Assembly: GCA_934725305.1 (NCBI GenBank)
Contig: CAKVBA010000001.1
Location: forward strand, 87,601 to 151,600
Length of the DNA stretch: 64,000 nt
Direction of reading: 5' to 3'
Source: an uncultured Parabacteroides sp.
Lineage (GTDB): Bacteria; Bacteroidota; Bacteroidia; Bacteroidales; Tannerellaceae
Position 1 is the first letter of the stretch; every line of letters begins with the position of its first letter. Below, piece by piece: positions 37,416 to 44,962 of this stretch. The notes below the pieces were generated by a model that did not search any database, had not been told where the DNA came from, and worked only from the letters and a program-made list of their open reading frames with translations. Made by a program: the position numbers and the translations under genes.

Positions 37416-37510
37416 AAAATGGGTAGGCTCTTTGTCGAAATTGGGTAGGCACTCCGTTCGGATTGGGTAACTACTCCGTTGGAATTGAGTAGGCACTCCG
37501 TTTTCACCGG
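37416..37510 (-). repeat. fragment of the 342 bp element (copy E): tandem sub-repeats only
   Basis: On the minus strand, three roughly 22 bp units begin ACGGAGT (ending in order CTACTCAATT, TTACCCAATC, CTACCCAATT), followed by AAGAGCCTACCC. The boundary motifs, the GTCTATAGAC palindromes and the right half are absent. It lies directly after the dusB stop. Confidence 0.75.
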
Positions 37511-37523
37511 ATAATCGCCCCTA

Positions 37524-38510
37524 TTATTCCAGTGAATACATCTCTGGCAATCTATCCATAATACCAAACAACTCCTCAACAGTAGCCGCCCGAAGCATCG
37601 CTACACGAGTCTGCTTGAAATCGGGAATTCCCTTAAACAGCGGAGTGGCTGCCAAGTGACGACGGATATGCAGAATGCCCCTGCGCTCATCCAATCGCTC
37701 GACACTCTGAATCACCTGTTGCTTCAAGATATCCAAATACCAGGAGAAAGGCTCATTGGGCAGTTTTTCTCCGGTCTCTAAGTAGTGCTTCACCTCACGG
37801 AAAATCCAGGGACGGCCAATACTTCCCCGGCCAATCATCACACCATCAACACCACACTCGTCAAAACGGTGTTTACAGATTTCAGCAGAAGTAACATCGC
37901 CATTGCCGATGATAGGAATATACATACGTGGATTATTCTTAACGGCAGCAATCAACGACCAATCGGCCTCGCCCGTGTACATCTGTGCACGCGTGCGACC
38001 ATGGATAGACAAGGCGGCAATGCCACAATCTTGCAGCTGCTCGGCCAAATCCACAATGATGCGGTTGTCGGCATCCCAACCCAGACGTGTCTTCACTGTG
38101 ACCGGAATGTGCACTGCCTTCACCACTTCACGAGTGATCTCAAGCATCAGCGGAATATTGCGCAACATGCCGGCACCGGCACCTTTGCCTGCCACACGCT
38201 TAACCGGACATCCAAAGTTGATATCCAACACATCGGGATGAGCCGCTTCACAAATCTGAGCTGCCTCAACCATTGATGCCACATCCTTTCCATAGATCTG
38301 AATAGCCACCGGACGCTCCTCGGCCGACACAACAAGTTTCTGCTGTGTCTTGTCCACACTGCGTATCAATGCATCACTGGAAACAAATTCAGTGTACACC
38401 ATATCCGCTCCAAAGCGCTTACACATCAAACGAAAAGAGATATCTGTCACATCCTCCATCGGTGCCAGCAGCACGGGATGCTCGCCCAAATCGATCGTTC
38501 CTATCTTCAT
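37524..38510 (-). CDS. dusB: tRNA-dihydrouridine synthase (DusB type)
   Basis: 328 residues from 38510 (MKIGTIDLGEHPVLLAPMEDVTD); longer readings start upstream of the promoter. FMN-binding TIM barrel: LLAPMEDVTDISFR, DINFGCPVKRVAGKGAGAGML with the catalytic Cys, TVKTRLGWD, LSIHGRTRAQMYTGEADW, IGNGDVTSAEIC and MIGRGSIGRPWIF. It reduces uridine to dihydrouridine in tRNA D-loops. The start is supported by a -7 box at 38547-38554. Confidence 0.93.
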   Translation of the reverse strand: MKIGTIDLGEHPVLLAPMEDVTDISFRLMCKRFGADMVYTEFVSSDALIRSVDKTQQKLVVSAEERPVAIQIYGKDVASMVEAAQICEAAHPDVLDINFGCPVKRVAGKGAGAGMLRNIPLMLEITREVVKAVHIPVTVKTRLGWDADNRIIVDLAEQLQDCGIAALSIHGRTRAQMYTGEADWSLIAAVKNNPRMYIPIIGNGDVTSAEICKHRFDECGVDGVMIGRGSIGRPWIFREVKHYLETGEKLPNEPFSWYLDILKQQVIQSVERLDERRGILHIRRHLAATPLFKGIPDFKQTRVAMLRAATVEELFGIMDRLPEMYSLE

Positions 38511-38546
38511 CTTATGCCCTAATCTATTATTTGTATTTATCGAGTG

Positions 38547-38554
38547 CAAAAATA
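38547..38554 (-). promoter_or_regulatory. -7 promoter box for dusB
   Basis: Minus strand TATTTTTG, 36 bp before the ATG at 38510. Confidence 0.6.
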
Positions 38555-38820
38555 GGAATTTCCTGCCGATGTCCATCGTGGTCGTTCCCGGAAATATGTA
38601 TCCAACCCTATAAAACAGAAATCCTTGCCGGACTTTCCCGATATATAACGACCGGGCAGTATCCGACAAGGGTATAAATTAGCTGATAATCGAATGCTCG
38701 CTTGTCCGCCGACAACTCAAACACTCCTATTTTTCCTTAGATTCTATCTGAAATAGATTTCCCACACCTGGTTTTCACAAATATAATCTTTTTATCCACT
38801 TTTCCTCATAGAAATCACCG

Positions 38821-38839
38821 CTTATTTCCAGGAAATAAG
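38821..38839. promoter_or_regulatory. perfect dyad upstream of U32 peptidase gene
   Basis: CTTATTTCC-A-GGAAATAAG, 9 bp arms with a 1 base centre, about 40 bp upstream of the -7 box. A candidate binding site for a dimeric regulator, position fits an activator. The rest of the 38511-38914 gap holds two promoters and nothing else I can see. Confidence 0.4.
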
Positions 38840-38878
38840 AGAGTGGACCAAATCACTTCGCTTTTGATCTTTTTTATG

Positions 38879-38886
38879 TACCTTTG
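38879..38886 (+). promoter_or_regulatory. -7 promoter box for U32 peptidase gene
   Basis: TACCTTTG, 28 bp before the TTG start at 38915. Confidence 0.6.
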
Positions 38887-38914
38887 CCCACATAAATCAT
38901 AAACACATAACATC

Positions 38915-40171
38915 TTGAACGAGAAAGATTTTGAAATAATGGCTCCCGTGGGTTCTTATGAATCCCTGATGGCTGCCATACAAGGAGGTGCCGATTCCAT
39001 TTATTTCGGCATTGAAGGGCTGAATATGCGTTCACGCTCATCCAACAACTTCACAACAGACGACCTGCGCAAGATTGTTGCCATCTGTCGTGAACACAAC
39101 ATCAAAAGCTATCTGACCGTGAACACGGTGATCTATGGTGAAGATCTGCCTTTGATGCGAGAGATTATTGATGCAGCCAAAGAGGCGGGTGTGTCAGCAA
39201 TCATTGCTGCCGACGTGGCAGCGATGAACTATGCCAACAGCATCGGACAAGAGGTGCATCTCTCTACACAGCTAAACATCTCAAATGCGGAAGCACTGAA
39301 ATTCTATGCTCGCTTTGCAGATGTGGTTGTCTTGGCCAGAGAGCTGAATCTGAAGCAGGTGCACGAGATCTATCAGCAGATTCATGAACAGCAAATCAAA
39401 GGTCCGAAGGGCGAACTGATTCGCATTGAGATGTTTTCTCATGGCGCACTGTGCATGGCTGTATCCGGCAAATGCTACCTAAGCCTGCATGAGATGAATG
39501 CTTCGGCCAACCGCGGCGCTTGCATGCAGATCTGTCGCCGTGCCTACACCGTGCGTGATAAAGACAGTCAGATTGAGCTGGATATAGAGAACCAATACAT
39601 CATGTCTCCCAAAGACCTGAAGACTATCCATTTCATGAACAAGATGATGGATGCCGGCGTGCGTGTGTTCAAGATTGAAGGACGCGCTCGTGGACCTGAG
39701 TATGTGCGCATTGTGACAGAATGCTACAAAGAGGCTGTCCGTGCCTATTGTGATGGCACCTATAACGAAGAGAAAGTTGCCGCTTGGGATGAGCGATTGC
39801 GCAGTGTATTCAACCGAGGATTCTGGGATGGATATTATCTGGGACAACGTTTGGGCGAATGGAGCAGCAAATATGGTTCGGGTGCCACTAAGAAGAAAGT
39901 CTATGTGGCCAAAGGCATCAAGTATTTCGACAAGATCGGTGTGGCCGAGTTCGAGATGGAATCGGGTTCACTAAAGGTGGGTGACGAGATTTTGATCACG
40001 GGTCCGACCACCGGCGCACTGATGTTGCCTATTGAAGAGATTCGTGTCGATCTGAAGCCCGTACAAGAGACTGTCAAAGGAGAACGTTTCTCCTTCAAGG
40101 TGCCGGAAAAGATCCGCCCCAACGACCGTCTATATAAAATGGAAATCAACAATACAAAAGAGTGGAAATGA
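38915..40171 (+). CDS. peptidase U32 family protein
   Basis: 418 residues starting with TTG (NEKDFEIMAPVGSYESL). An ATG at 38939 would remove the first 8 residues; family members usually begin with this KDFEIMAPVGS segment, so TTG is preferred. Family signatures: GGADSIYFGIEGLNMRSRSSNNF, EVHLSTQLNISN, EMFSHGALCMAVSGKCYLS and RGACMQICRRAY with clustered cysteines. Related proteins (YegQ, RlhA, TrhP) act in RNA hydroxylation and collagenase-like activity; TrhP-type tRNA modification is plausible. It overlaps the thioesterase gene by 4 bp. Confidence 0.9.
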   Translation: MNEKDFEIMAPVGSYESLMAAIQGGADSIYFGIEGLNMRSRSSNNFTTDDLRKIVAICREHNIKSYLTVNTVIYGEDLPLMREIIDAAKEAGVSAIIAADVAAMNYANSIGQEVHLSTQLNISNAEALKFYARFADVVVLARELNLKQVHEIYQQIHEQQIKGPKGELIRIEMFSHGALCMAVSGKCYLSLHEMNASANRGACMQICRRAYTVRDKDSQIELDIENQYIMSPKDLKTIHFMNKMMDAGVRVFKIEGRARGPEYVRIVTECYKEAVRAYCDGTYNEEKVAAWDERLRSVFNRGFWDGYYLGQRLGEWSSKYGSGATKKKVYVAKGIKYFDKIGVAEFEMESGSLKVGDEILITGPTTGALMLPIEEIRVDLKPVQETVKGERFSFKVPEKIRPNDRLYKMEINNTKEWK

Positions 40172-40578
40172 TAAAGAAAGAGTATATTTTCAAGCTGACA
40201 GACAAGGTGCGCGACTATGAATGTGACTTGCAGGGAGTTGTCAACAACTCAAACTACCAGCACTACATGGAGCATGCGCGCCACGAGTTTCTGGAGTCGT
40301 TGGGTGAGAACTTCGGAGCGATGCACGACCAAGGCCTTGATGCCTTCGTGGCTCGTGTCGATATTCAGTTCCGCCACTCATTGCGCAGCGGCGACCGCTA
40401 TATGTCGTGTCTCAATGTCTTCAAGAAAGGACCGAAGCTGATCTTCGAACAGGATATCTATCGCCTGTCAGATGGAGAGCTCGCCACCAAAGGTGTTGTG
40501 GAATCGGTAGTCGTGGAGAACGGCAGACTGACACGCGGCGAATATTTCGATAAGCTATTACAGAAATTACAACAATAA
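40168..40578 (+). CDS. acyl-CoA thioesterase, 4HBT/YbgC type
   Basis: 136 residues from the ATG at 40168, which overlaps the upstream stop (ATGA). Hotdog fold: VRDYECDLQGVVNNSNYQHYMEHARHEFLESLG holds the catalytic Asp-x-x-Gly-x-Val motif, usually D-x-DxxGVVxNxxY. Here the Asp is present as CDLQGVVNNSNY. It hydrolyses acyl-CoA thioesters; chain length is unknown. dprA starts at the base after its stop. Confidence 0.87.
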   Translation: MIKKEYIFKLTDKVRDYECDLQGVVNNSNYQHYMEHARHEFLESLGENFGAMHDQGLDAFVARVDIQFRHSLRSGDRYMSCLNVFKKGPKLIFEQDIYRLSDGELATKGVVESVVVENGRLTRGEYFDKLLQKLQQ

Positions 40579-41691
40579 ATGACAGAAAATCTTATTTACC
40601 AAGTCGGCCTTACTATGATTAATGGCGTGGGTGAAGCACACGCACGCCAACTTCTTCAAACTTTGGGAGACGCAGAGGCCATCTTCCTGGAATCACAGGC
40701 AAACCTGGAAAAGATTCCGGGCATAACTTCTGCGCTTGCCGAAGAAATCAAACGGCCGGATGTGCTTCTCAAAGCAGAAAAGGAGATTGCATTTGCCGAG
40801 AGCAAACAGATCAATTTATATTTCTTCACCGATCCGCGCTATCCACAACGGCTCAAACAATGTGCTGATGCTCCGCTTCTCTTCTATTATAGAGGAAATG
40901 CAGACTTGGATGCTCCGCATATTCTCAGCATTGTGGGCACACGACAAGCCACGCATTATGGCCAAGAGATGACAGAAAAACTGTTGAGCGACTTGTCGGA
41001 ACAGATGCCCAATCTTCTAATCGTCAGCGGACTTGCCTATGGCATCGACATCTGTGCCCACACGAATGCACTACAAAACGGATTGCCCACTGTGGGCGTG
41101 CTGGCTCATGGTCTGGACCGCATCTATCCGTCTGCTCACCGCAAGACAGCGATAGAGATGATGCAAAATGGTGGACTGCTGACCGACTTTCCGTCCGGCA
41201 CCTTTCCGGACAAGCCCAACTTCGTGAGACGAAATCGCATCATTGCCGGACTGGCCGATGCCACATTGGTGATTGAATCGGCCGAAAAGGGCGGCTCACT
41301 GATTACAGCCGATCTCTCCTTTTCCTACGGCAGAGATGTGTTTGCTGTTCCGGGCCGTGCCTACGACCTTCATTCCAAAGGGTGTAATGCGCTGATCAAG
41401 CAGAACAAAGCGGCCTTGGTTACATCGGCCGAAGACTTGATTATGGCTATGCGATGGGATATAAAGAGCCGGACTCACAACAAACATCCTCAGCAGATGC
41501 AGCTATTATTTCCGGAAAACGAGGAGAAACAAAAAATCCTGTCACTCTTAGCCAAGCAACAGGAAATGTATATGGACGAATTGGCGGCTTGTCTCGATCT
41601 TCCTATCCAGCAGCTTTCCTCATTGCTCTTTGAATTGGAACTGGACGGAATGGTCAAAGCTTTGCCGGGAAATCGCTATCAACCCCTATAA
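40579..41691 (+). CDS. dprA: DNA processing protein DprA
   Basis: 370 residues. N-terminal helix-hairpin-helix/SAM-like region (residues 1-70), then the Rossmann-fold core with LSIVGTRQATHYGQ, IVSGLAYGIDICAHTNAL, TVGVLAHGLDRIYPSAHR, PNFVRRNRIIAGLADATLVIESAEKGGSLITADL and the C-terminal winged-helix domain (last 65 residues). DprA loads RecA onto incoming single-stranded DNA in transformation. In Bacteroidales it is widespread although competence is rarely shown. Last gene of the U32-thioesterase-dprA unit. Confidence 0.94.
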   Translation: MTENLIYQVGLTMINGVGEAHARQLLQTLGDAEAIFLESQANLEKIPGITSALAEEIKRPDVLLKAEKEIAFAESKQINLYFFTDPRYPQRLKQCADAPLLFYYRGNADLDAPHILSIVGTRQATHYGQEMTEKLLSDLSEQMPNLLIVSGLAYGIDICAHTNALQNGLPTVGVLAHGLDRIYPSAHRKTAIEMMQNGGLLTDFPSGTFPDKPNFVRRNRIIAGLADATLVIESAEKGGSLITADLSFSYGRDVFAVPGRAYDLHSKGCNALIKQNKAALVTSAEDLIMAMRWDIKSRTHNKHPQQMQLLFPENEEKQKILSLLAKQQEMYMDELAACLDLPIQQLSSLLFELELDGMVKALPGNRYQPL

Positions 41692-41762
41692 ACAATTAAA
41701 GCCTGTCTCACGACAAGCCCTAATCAAACTTTGTTAACCTTAAATCTAATACTATTATGAAA

Positions 41763-41792
41763 AAACCACAGTGCAAAGATACTGTGGTTTCA
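41763..41792. terminator. hairpin terminator between dprA and the beta-lactamase homologue
   Basis: AAACCACAGT and ACTGTGGTTT arms around a short loop; convergent genes on both sides. Different sequence from the recurrent hairpin family. Confidence 0.75.
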
Positions 41793-41857
41793 CACTTTTG
41801 TCAATATTTTCCGCTATAAGGTTTGTTAAACGGGCTGAATCTTTTAGCCAAAAAGTG

Positions 41858-42769
41858 TTATAAAACACCTTTTTCACCATAATGGGCCACAAAATAGTCA
41901 TAAACTGCCTTCGAAATATTCGCAATCAAGGCAGCATTAGACTCGTCGGTCTCGTATGAATTCATGATGAAAACAGCGATTGAGTAATGAGCGCCATTGG
42001 GCAGAAGCACAAACCCTAAATCATTGTCGCCCATCTTTATGCCATACTCATTTCGGCCCGAACTGCCCGATTTATGAGCCACCAGCACCTCCTTTTCCGG
42101 CAACAGTGCCTTCAGTCTATTATCACTTTTTGGAGATTCTATCATAGCGCGTTCCAAGAACAGCTTATAGGGACGCGGAAACAGATCGTTCTGCAAGAAG
42201 GTTTCCATCATCAGCACAGCCGAAGAGGGCTTGCACCAGTTATGAAACAGATTCATCTCGTCTTTTTCCACCTGCGCCTCAGTCAACTCGATAGAGACAT
42301 CCTTCACACCCAACTTCTCCACATAGCTCTGCACCACCTTTGGTCCGCCAATGTAGTCATAGAGCACATCACTGGCGATATTATCGCTCTGTGACAGACT
42401 ATAACGCAACAGATCAGTCAGCGTGATCACGAAATCACCGGCAGGATAATTATCACGAAGCGGACTGTGTGTGCCCGGGCGAAGCATCGCTTTCTTGACA
42501 AACACCTCGGTCTCCAATGTCTGGTCGCTCTTGGCCACATGATCCAACACGGCCAAAGCCTGATGAAACTTGACCACACCCAACATTGGATAACGATACT
42601 GATTATTGATGGTCATCAACTCCGAACCATTAAAGATCATGGCCACACCAACAGTTGCCCGCTTTTTACCGATCATCGACTTCAGCTGATCAATCAACAC
42701 TGTGCCGGATTGAGCCCAAAGCATGTTTGCACAACAGAGAAATAGGGCAATCGCCAATAAACGCTTCAT
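41858..42769 (-). CDS. class A beta-lactamase homologue lacking the catalytic serine
   Basis: 303 residues, signal peptide to about residue 20 (NMLWAQ). The fold matches class A2 enzymes of Bacteroidetes (CfxA/CepA type): YPMLGVVKFHQALAVL, SDN at 128-130 and KSG at 233-235 are clear. In active enzymes the first of these motifs has Ser at the position that is Gly64 here (Ser-x-x-Lys would be Gly64-Val-Val-Lys67). The codon is GGT on the minus strand (42578-42580), one change from AGT. Without Ser it cannot form the acyl-enzyme, so hydrolysis of beta-lactams is doubtful. It could bind a ligand, or be a degrading gene. Promoter boxes lie at 42815-42832. Confidence 0.85.
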   Translation of the reverse strand: MKRLLAIALFLCCANMLWAQSGTVLIDQLKSMIGKKRATVGVAMIFNGSELMTINNQYRYPMLGVVKFHQALAVLDHVAKSDQTLETEVFVKKAMLRPGTHSPLRDNYPAGDFVITLTDLLRYSLSQSDNIASDVLYDYIGGPKVVQSYVEKLGVKDVSIELTEAQVEKDEMNLFHNWCKPSSAVLMMETFLQNDLFPRPYKLFLERAMIESPKSDNRLKALLPEKEVLVAHKSGSSGRNEYGIKMGDNDLGFVLLPNGAHYSIAVFIMNSYETDESNAALIANISKAVYDYFVAHYGEKGVL

Positions 42770-42814
42770 TTTAGTATTCCTTAATTAACGAGTTCTTATT
42801 CTACTATTTTCTCT

Positions 42815-42832
42815 CAAAGATAATCAAAGATA
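42815..42832 (-). promoter_or_regulatory. two -7 promoter boxes for beta-lactamase homologue
   Basis: Two TATCTTTG boxes on the minus strand, at 42815-42822 and 42825-42832, about 46 and 56 bp before the ATG. Confidence 0.5.
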
Positions 42833-42878
42833 AATAGATAATTAAAATGCGCCTTACAAATTCTTACTAAACAAAAAA

Positions 42879-42916
42879 AGGAACTGTTTCAAAATGACTA
42901 TTTTGAAACAGCTCCT
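42879..42916. terminator. hairpin terminator, recurrent family (T6)
   Basis: AGGAACTGTTTCAAAAT and ATTTTGAAACAGCTCCT arms around a 4-base loop. Lies 11 bp after the tRNA-Leu gene, separating it from the beta-lactamase homologue's promoter. Confidence 0.82.
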
Positions 42917-42926
42917 ACTTATTGTG

Positions 42927-43008
42927 TGCGCCTGATAGGACTCGAACCTACACGTCTCGCGACACCAGATCCTAAGTCTGGCGTGGCTACCAATTACACC
43001 ACAGGCGC
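42927..43008 (-). tRNA. tRNA-Leu (anticodon TAG)
   Basis: 82 bases with acceptor stem GCGCCTG / CAGGCGC, D-arm with AATTGGTAG, anticodon stem CCAGA / TCTGG around CTTAGGA (anticodon TAG, reads CTA-type Leu codons), a short class II variable arm, and T-arm TAGG-TTCGAGT-CCTA. The 3' CCA is not encoded. It has its own -7 box at 43024-43031 and the T6 hairpin behind it. Confidence 0.95.
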
Positions 43009-43023
43009 AATCGAATTGCGGTG

Positions 43024-43031
43024 CAAAGATA
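43024..43031 (-). promoter_or_regulatory. -7 promoter box for tRNA-Leu
   Basis: Minus strand TATCTTTG, 15 bp before the mature tRNA 5' end. Confidence 0.6.
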
Positions 43032-43062
43032 AGCATCTTATTTAATTCTCCAAAATATTTGG

Positions 43063-44079
43063 TCACTTTTTGGATTCTGTGGACTTTTTAATAAGAGAGA
43101 TTGCGGCCTCTATCAGTGTATCCACACCTCTTTCCACATCTTGTGGCAACAGATGCACCACCGAATCGGGCTCGATGCCAAACTCGGTGTGACGCTTCTG
43201 AACATCCAGCAAAGGCGAAGCCGAAAAGCGGACACACCAGCCATTGGGCAGCTCCGACATAAAGGGGAAACCGCTTCCGCCACCGGTTGTGTCGCCCATC
43301 ACTGTCACATAAGGCATCACCCGCACCTTCTGCACAAAGTCATTGGCCGCACTGAAGCAGTGCCGGTTGGTCAGTACCACCACCGGACGCAGCCAGCGTA
43401 TATATTCCGACGGCTTCAGATACAATGGATAGGGCGTCGAGAAGTCATCATGTCCTTTGCCGGTCTTATGCTGCATATAGCCGACCAGCATCTCCTTCTC
43501 CATAAAGCGCGATGCGATGCGATCGGCATAAGTCAGTGAGCCGCCACTATTCTCGCGTATGTCCAAGATCAGTCCTCTACAATCCTTGAAATGGTAGAAT
43601 ATATGGTTGAGGTTGCCCTCGCCAACAGCTGCCGAAAAGCTCTTATAATGGATATAGCCGATAGAGTCTTTGGGCAAGATGATGTATTTCATGCCGCCGG
43701 CCATACGATAATCTTTGCCGAGATAGTTCTTCTGCACCTCCTCATCGAAGTTGCGAGGATAGGCTTCATACCACTCCCAATAGCGAGACATATCAAACGA
43801 AGAGTAGAGATTGGTGTGTCCATCCTTCAGCTCCGCCAACATGTCGGCCATCAGGTCGAACAGCTCAAACTGGTTCATAGTGTCGGTCAGCTGCACACTG
43901 TATCGGTCGTGCACCTCATCCCAATCAATCTCTTTATACGAAAAGAAACAGTAATTCTCATCCATGATACGCCACAGCGTCTCAAAGTTCTCGCGTGGCG
44001 AAGGATCATATTCGCTCCCCTTCTCGCATCCCAGCAGTGCGACCAAGAGCACACATCCTATAGCTATTAATCGTTTCAT
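43063..44079 (-). CDS. S41 family peptidase lipoprotein
   Basis: 338 residues from the ATG at 44079, which has the A/G-rich GGAGAAAAGAG directly upstream; an alternative start at 44097 is possible. Lipoprotein signal with Cys18 (ALLGC-E). An N-terminal helical domain (PRENFETLWRIMDENYCFFSYKEIDWDEVHDRY) precedes the protease core, with GYIHYKSFSAAVGEGNLNH, LILDIRENSGGSLTYADRIASRF and VVLTNRHCFSAANDFVQ carrying the catalytic Ser. Tail-specific-protease-like; no PDZ recognised. It lies downstream of a DUF3316 gene with which it slightly overlaps or nearly abuts. Confidence 0.86.
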   Translation of the reverse strand: MKRLIAIGCVLLVALLGCEKGSEYDPSPRENFETLWRIMDENYCFFSYKEIDWDEVHDRYSVQLTDTMNQFELFDLMADMLAELKDGHTNLYSSFDMSRYWEWYEAYPRNFDEEVQKNYLGKDYRMAGGMKYIILPKDSIGYIHYKSFSAAVGEGNLNHIFYHFKDCRGLILDIRENSGGSLTYADRIASRFMEKEMLVGYMQHKTGKGHDDFSTPYPLYLKPSEYIRWLRPVVVLTNRHCFSAANDFVQKVRVMPYVTVMGDTTGGGSGFPFMSELPNGWCVRFSASPLLDVQKRHTEFGIEPDSVVHLLPQDVERGVDTLIEAAISLIKKSTESKK

Positions 44080-44089
44080 CTCTTTTCTC

Positions 44090-44959
44090 CTATTCATAAA
44101 ATGCACTCCGTTTACATTTCGATGCACGCATCTGCTTGCCGCCAAAGGCCACAAACTCCTTCACAAAGCCAATCACAAACGAGTTTGACACAATGTGTCC
44201 GGTGATGCAATTCATCTGAGTGCGATAGCGGCTGTTCAGATAGCCGGCCCGCACAATCAGGCTGCCCACCGGAAAATCGGCGGTGATATAATGCTTCATG
44301 GCAAACTTGTTGTGGAACGAATTGAAATGGGCCACGCCGGAGTGGTTGCCCAGCCCAAACATCTCGTAATACGACTGCGTATAATGGGGAGAAAAGGAGA
44401 CTCCGGCCACAGGCAACAGCAGCTGATAGCGCAGTGTGAGCGGATAATCCTTGATCTTCCATTGATAGACCAACATCGACGAGAGGTTGAGACTCAGGTC
44501 GGCCTTCGCTGCCACCGGATTGTTGGTGTTGCGTGTGTTATAGATTGCGCCCGCCATCAGCTGACCCGACGCTCCGGCCAGCCACTTCAAGCCGGGCAAC
44601 AGCGGCTGCTGATAATGATAGCCCAGCAGATAGTCCAGGAAGAGGCCATAATCGATAGCCGAACCGGCTCCATTCAGGGTGCGCCCACCATCAATACTCA
44701 CAATCTGCTGCCTCACCACACGGTGATCGGCCAAAGCCACCCGCTTCAGGCGTTCATCCATGATGCGCAGATTCCACCCGGTGTAGCTCGACTCGATGCC
44801 CGGAGTCAGATAAGTATCCATCAGATTAAACCTTCCTGCGCCCACCATCGTGGCCACATTAACCGGGTAATCGGCCGGCTCCTTTTCCTCGCTTTGCTGT
44901 GCCCACAAGGCTGTGACACAGCCCAGCAGCATACACAACAGACCTGTTATTCGCTTCAT
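44090..44959 (-). CDS. DUF3316-like predicted outer membrane protein
   Basis: 289 residues with a signal peptide to about residue 21 (CVTALWAQ). The body is rich in amphipathic strands and aromatic residues (GWNLRIMDERLKRVALAD, YGLFLDYLLGYHYQQPLLPGLKWLAGAS, LRYQLLLPVAGVSFSPHYTQSYYEMFG), fitting a beta-barrel of DUF3316 type. It ends in Cys/Lys/Arg-rich residues (RASKCKRSAFYE) rather than the usual aromatic barrel end. Function unknown. parC is immediately upstream (3 bp), so they are probably co-transcribed. Confidence 0.72.
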   Translation of the reverse strand: MKRITGLLCMLLGCVTALWAQQSEEKEPADYPVNVATMVGAGRFNLMDTYLTPGIESSYTGWNLRIMDERLKRVALADHRVVRQQIVSIDGGRTLNGAGSAIDYGLFLDYLLGYHYQQPLLPGLKWLAGASGQLMAGAIYNTRNTNNPVAAKADLSLNLSSMLVYQWKIKDYPLTLRYQLLLPVAGVSFSPHYTQSYYEMFGLGNHSGVAHFNSFHNKFAMKHYITADFPVGSLIVRAGYLNSRYRTQMNCITGHIVSNSFVIGFVKEFVAFGGKQMRASKCKRSAFYE

Positions 44960-44962
44960 ACG

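Noticed and set aside
37364..37579. 71-residue minus-strand ORF over the tandem units near dusB
   Set aside because: It overlaps the element fragment and the dusB 3' end; no protein features.
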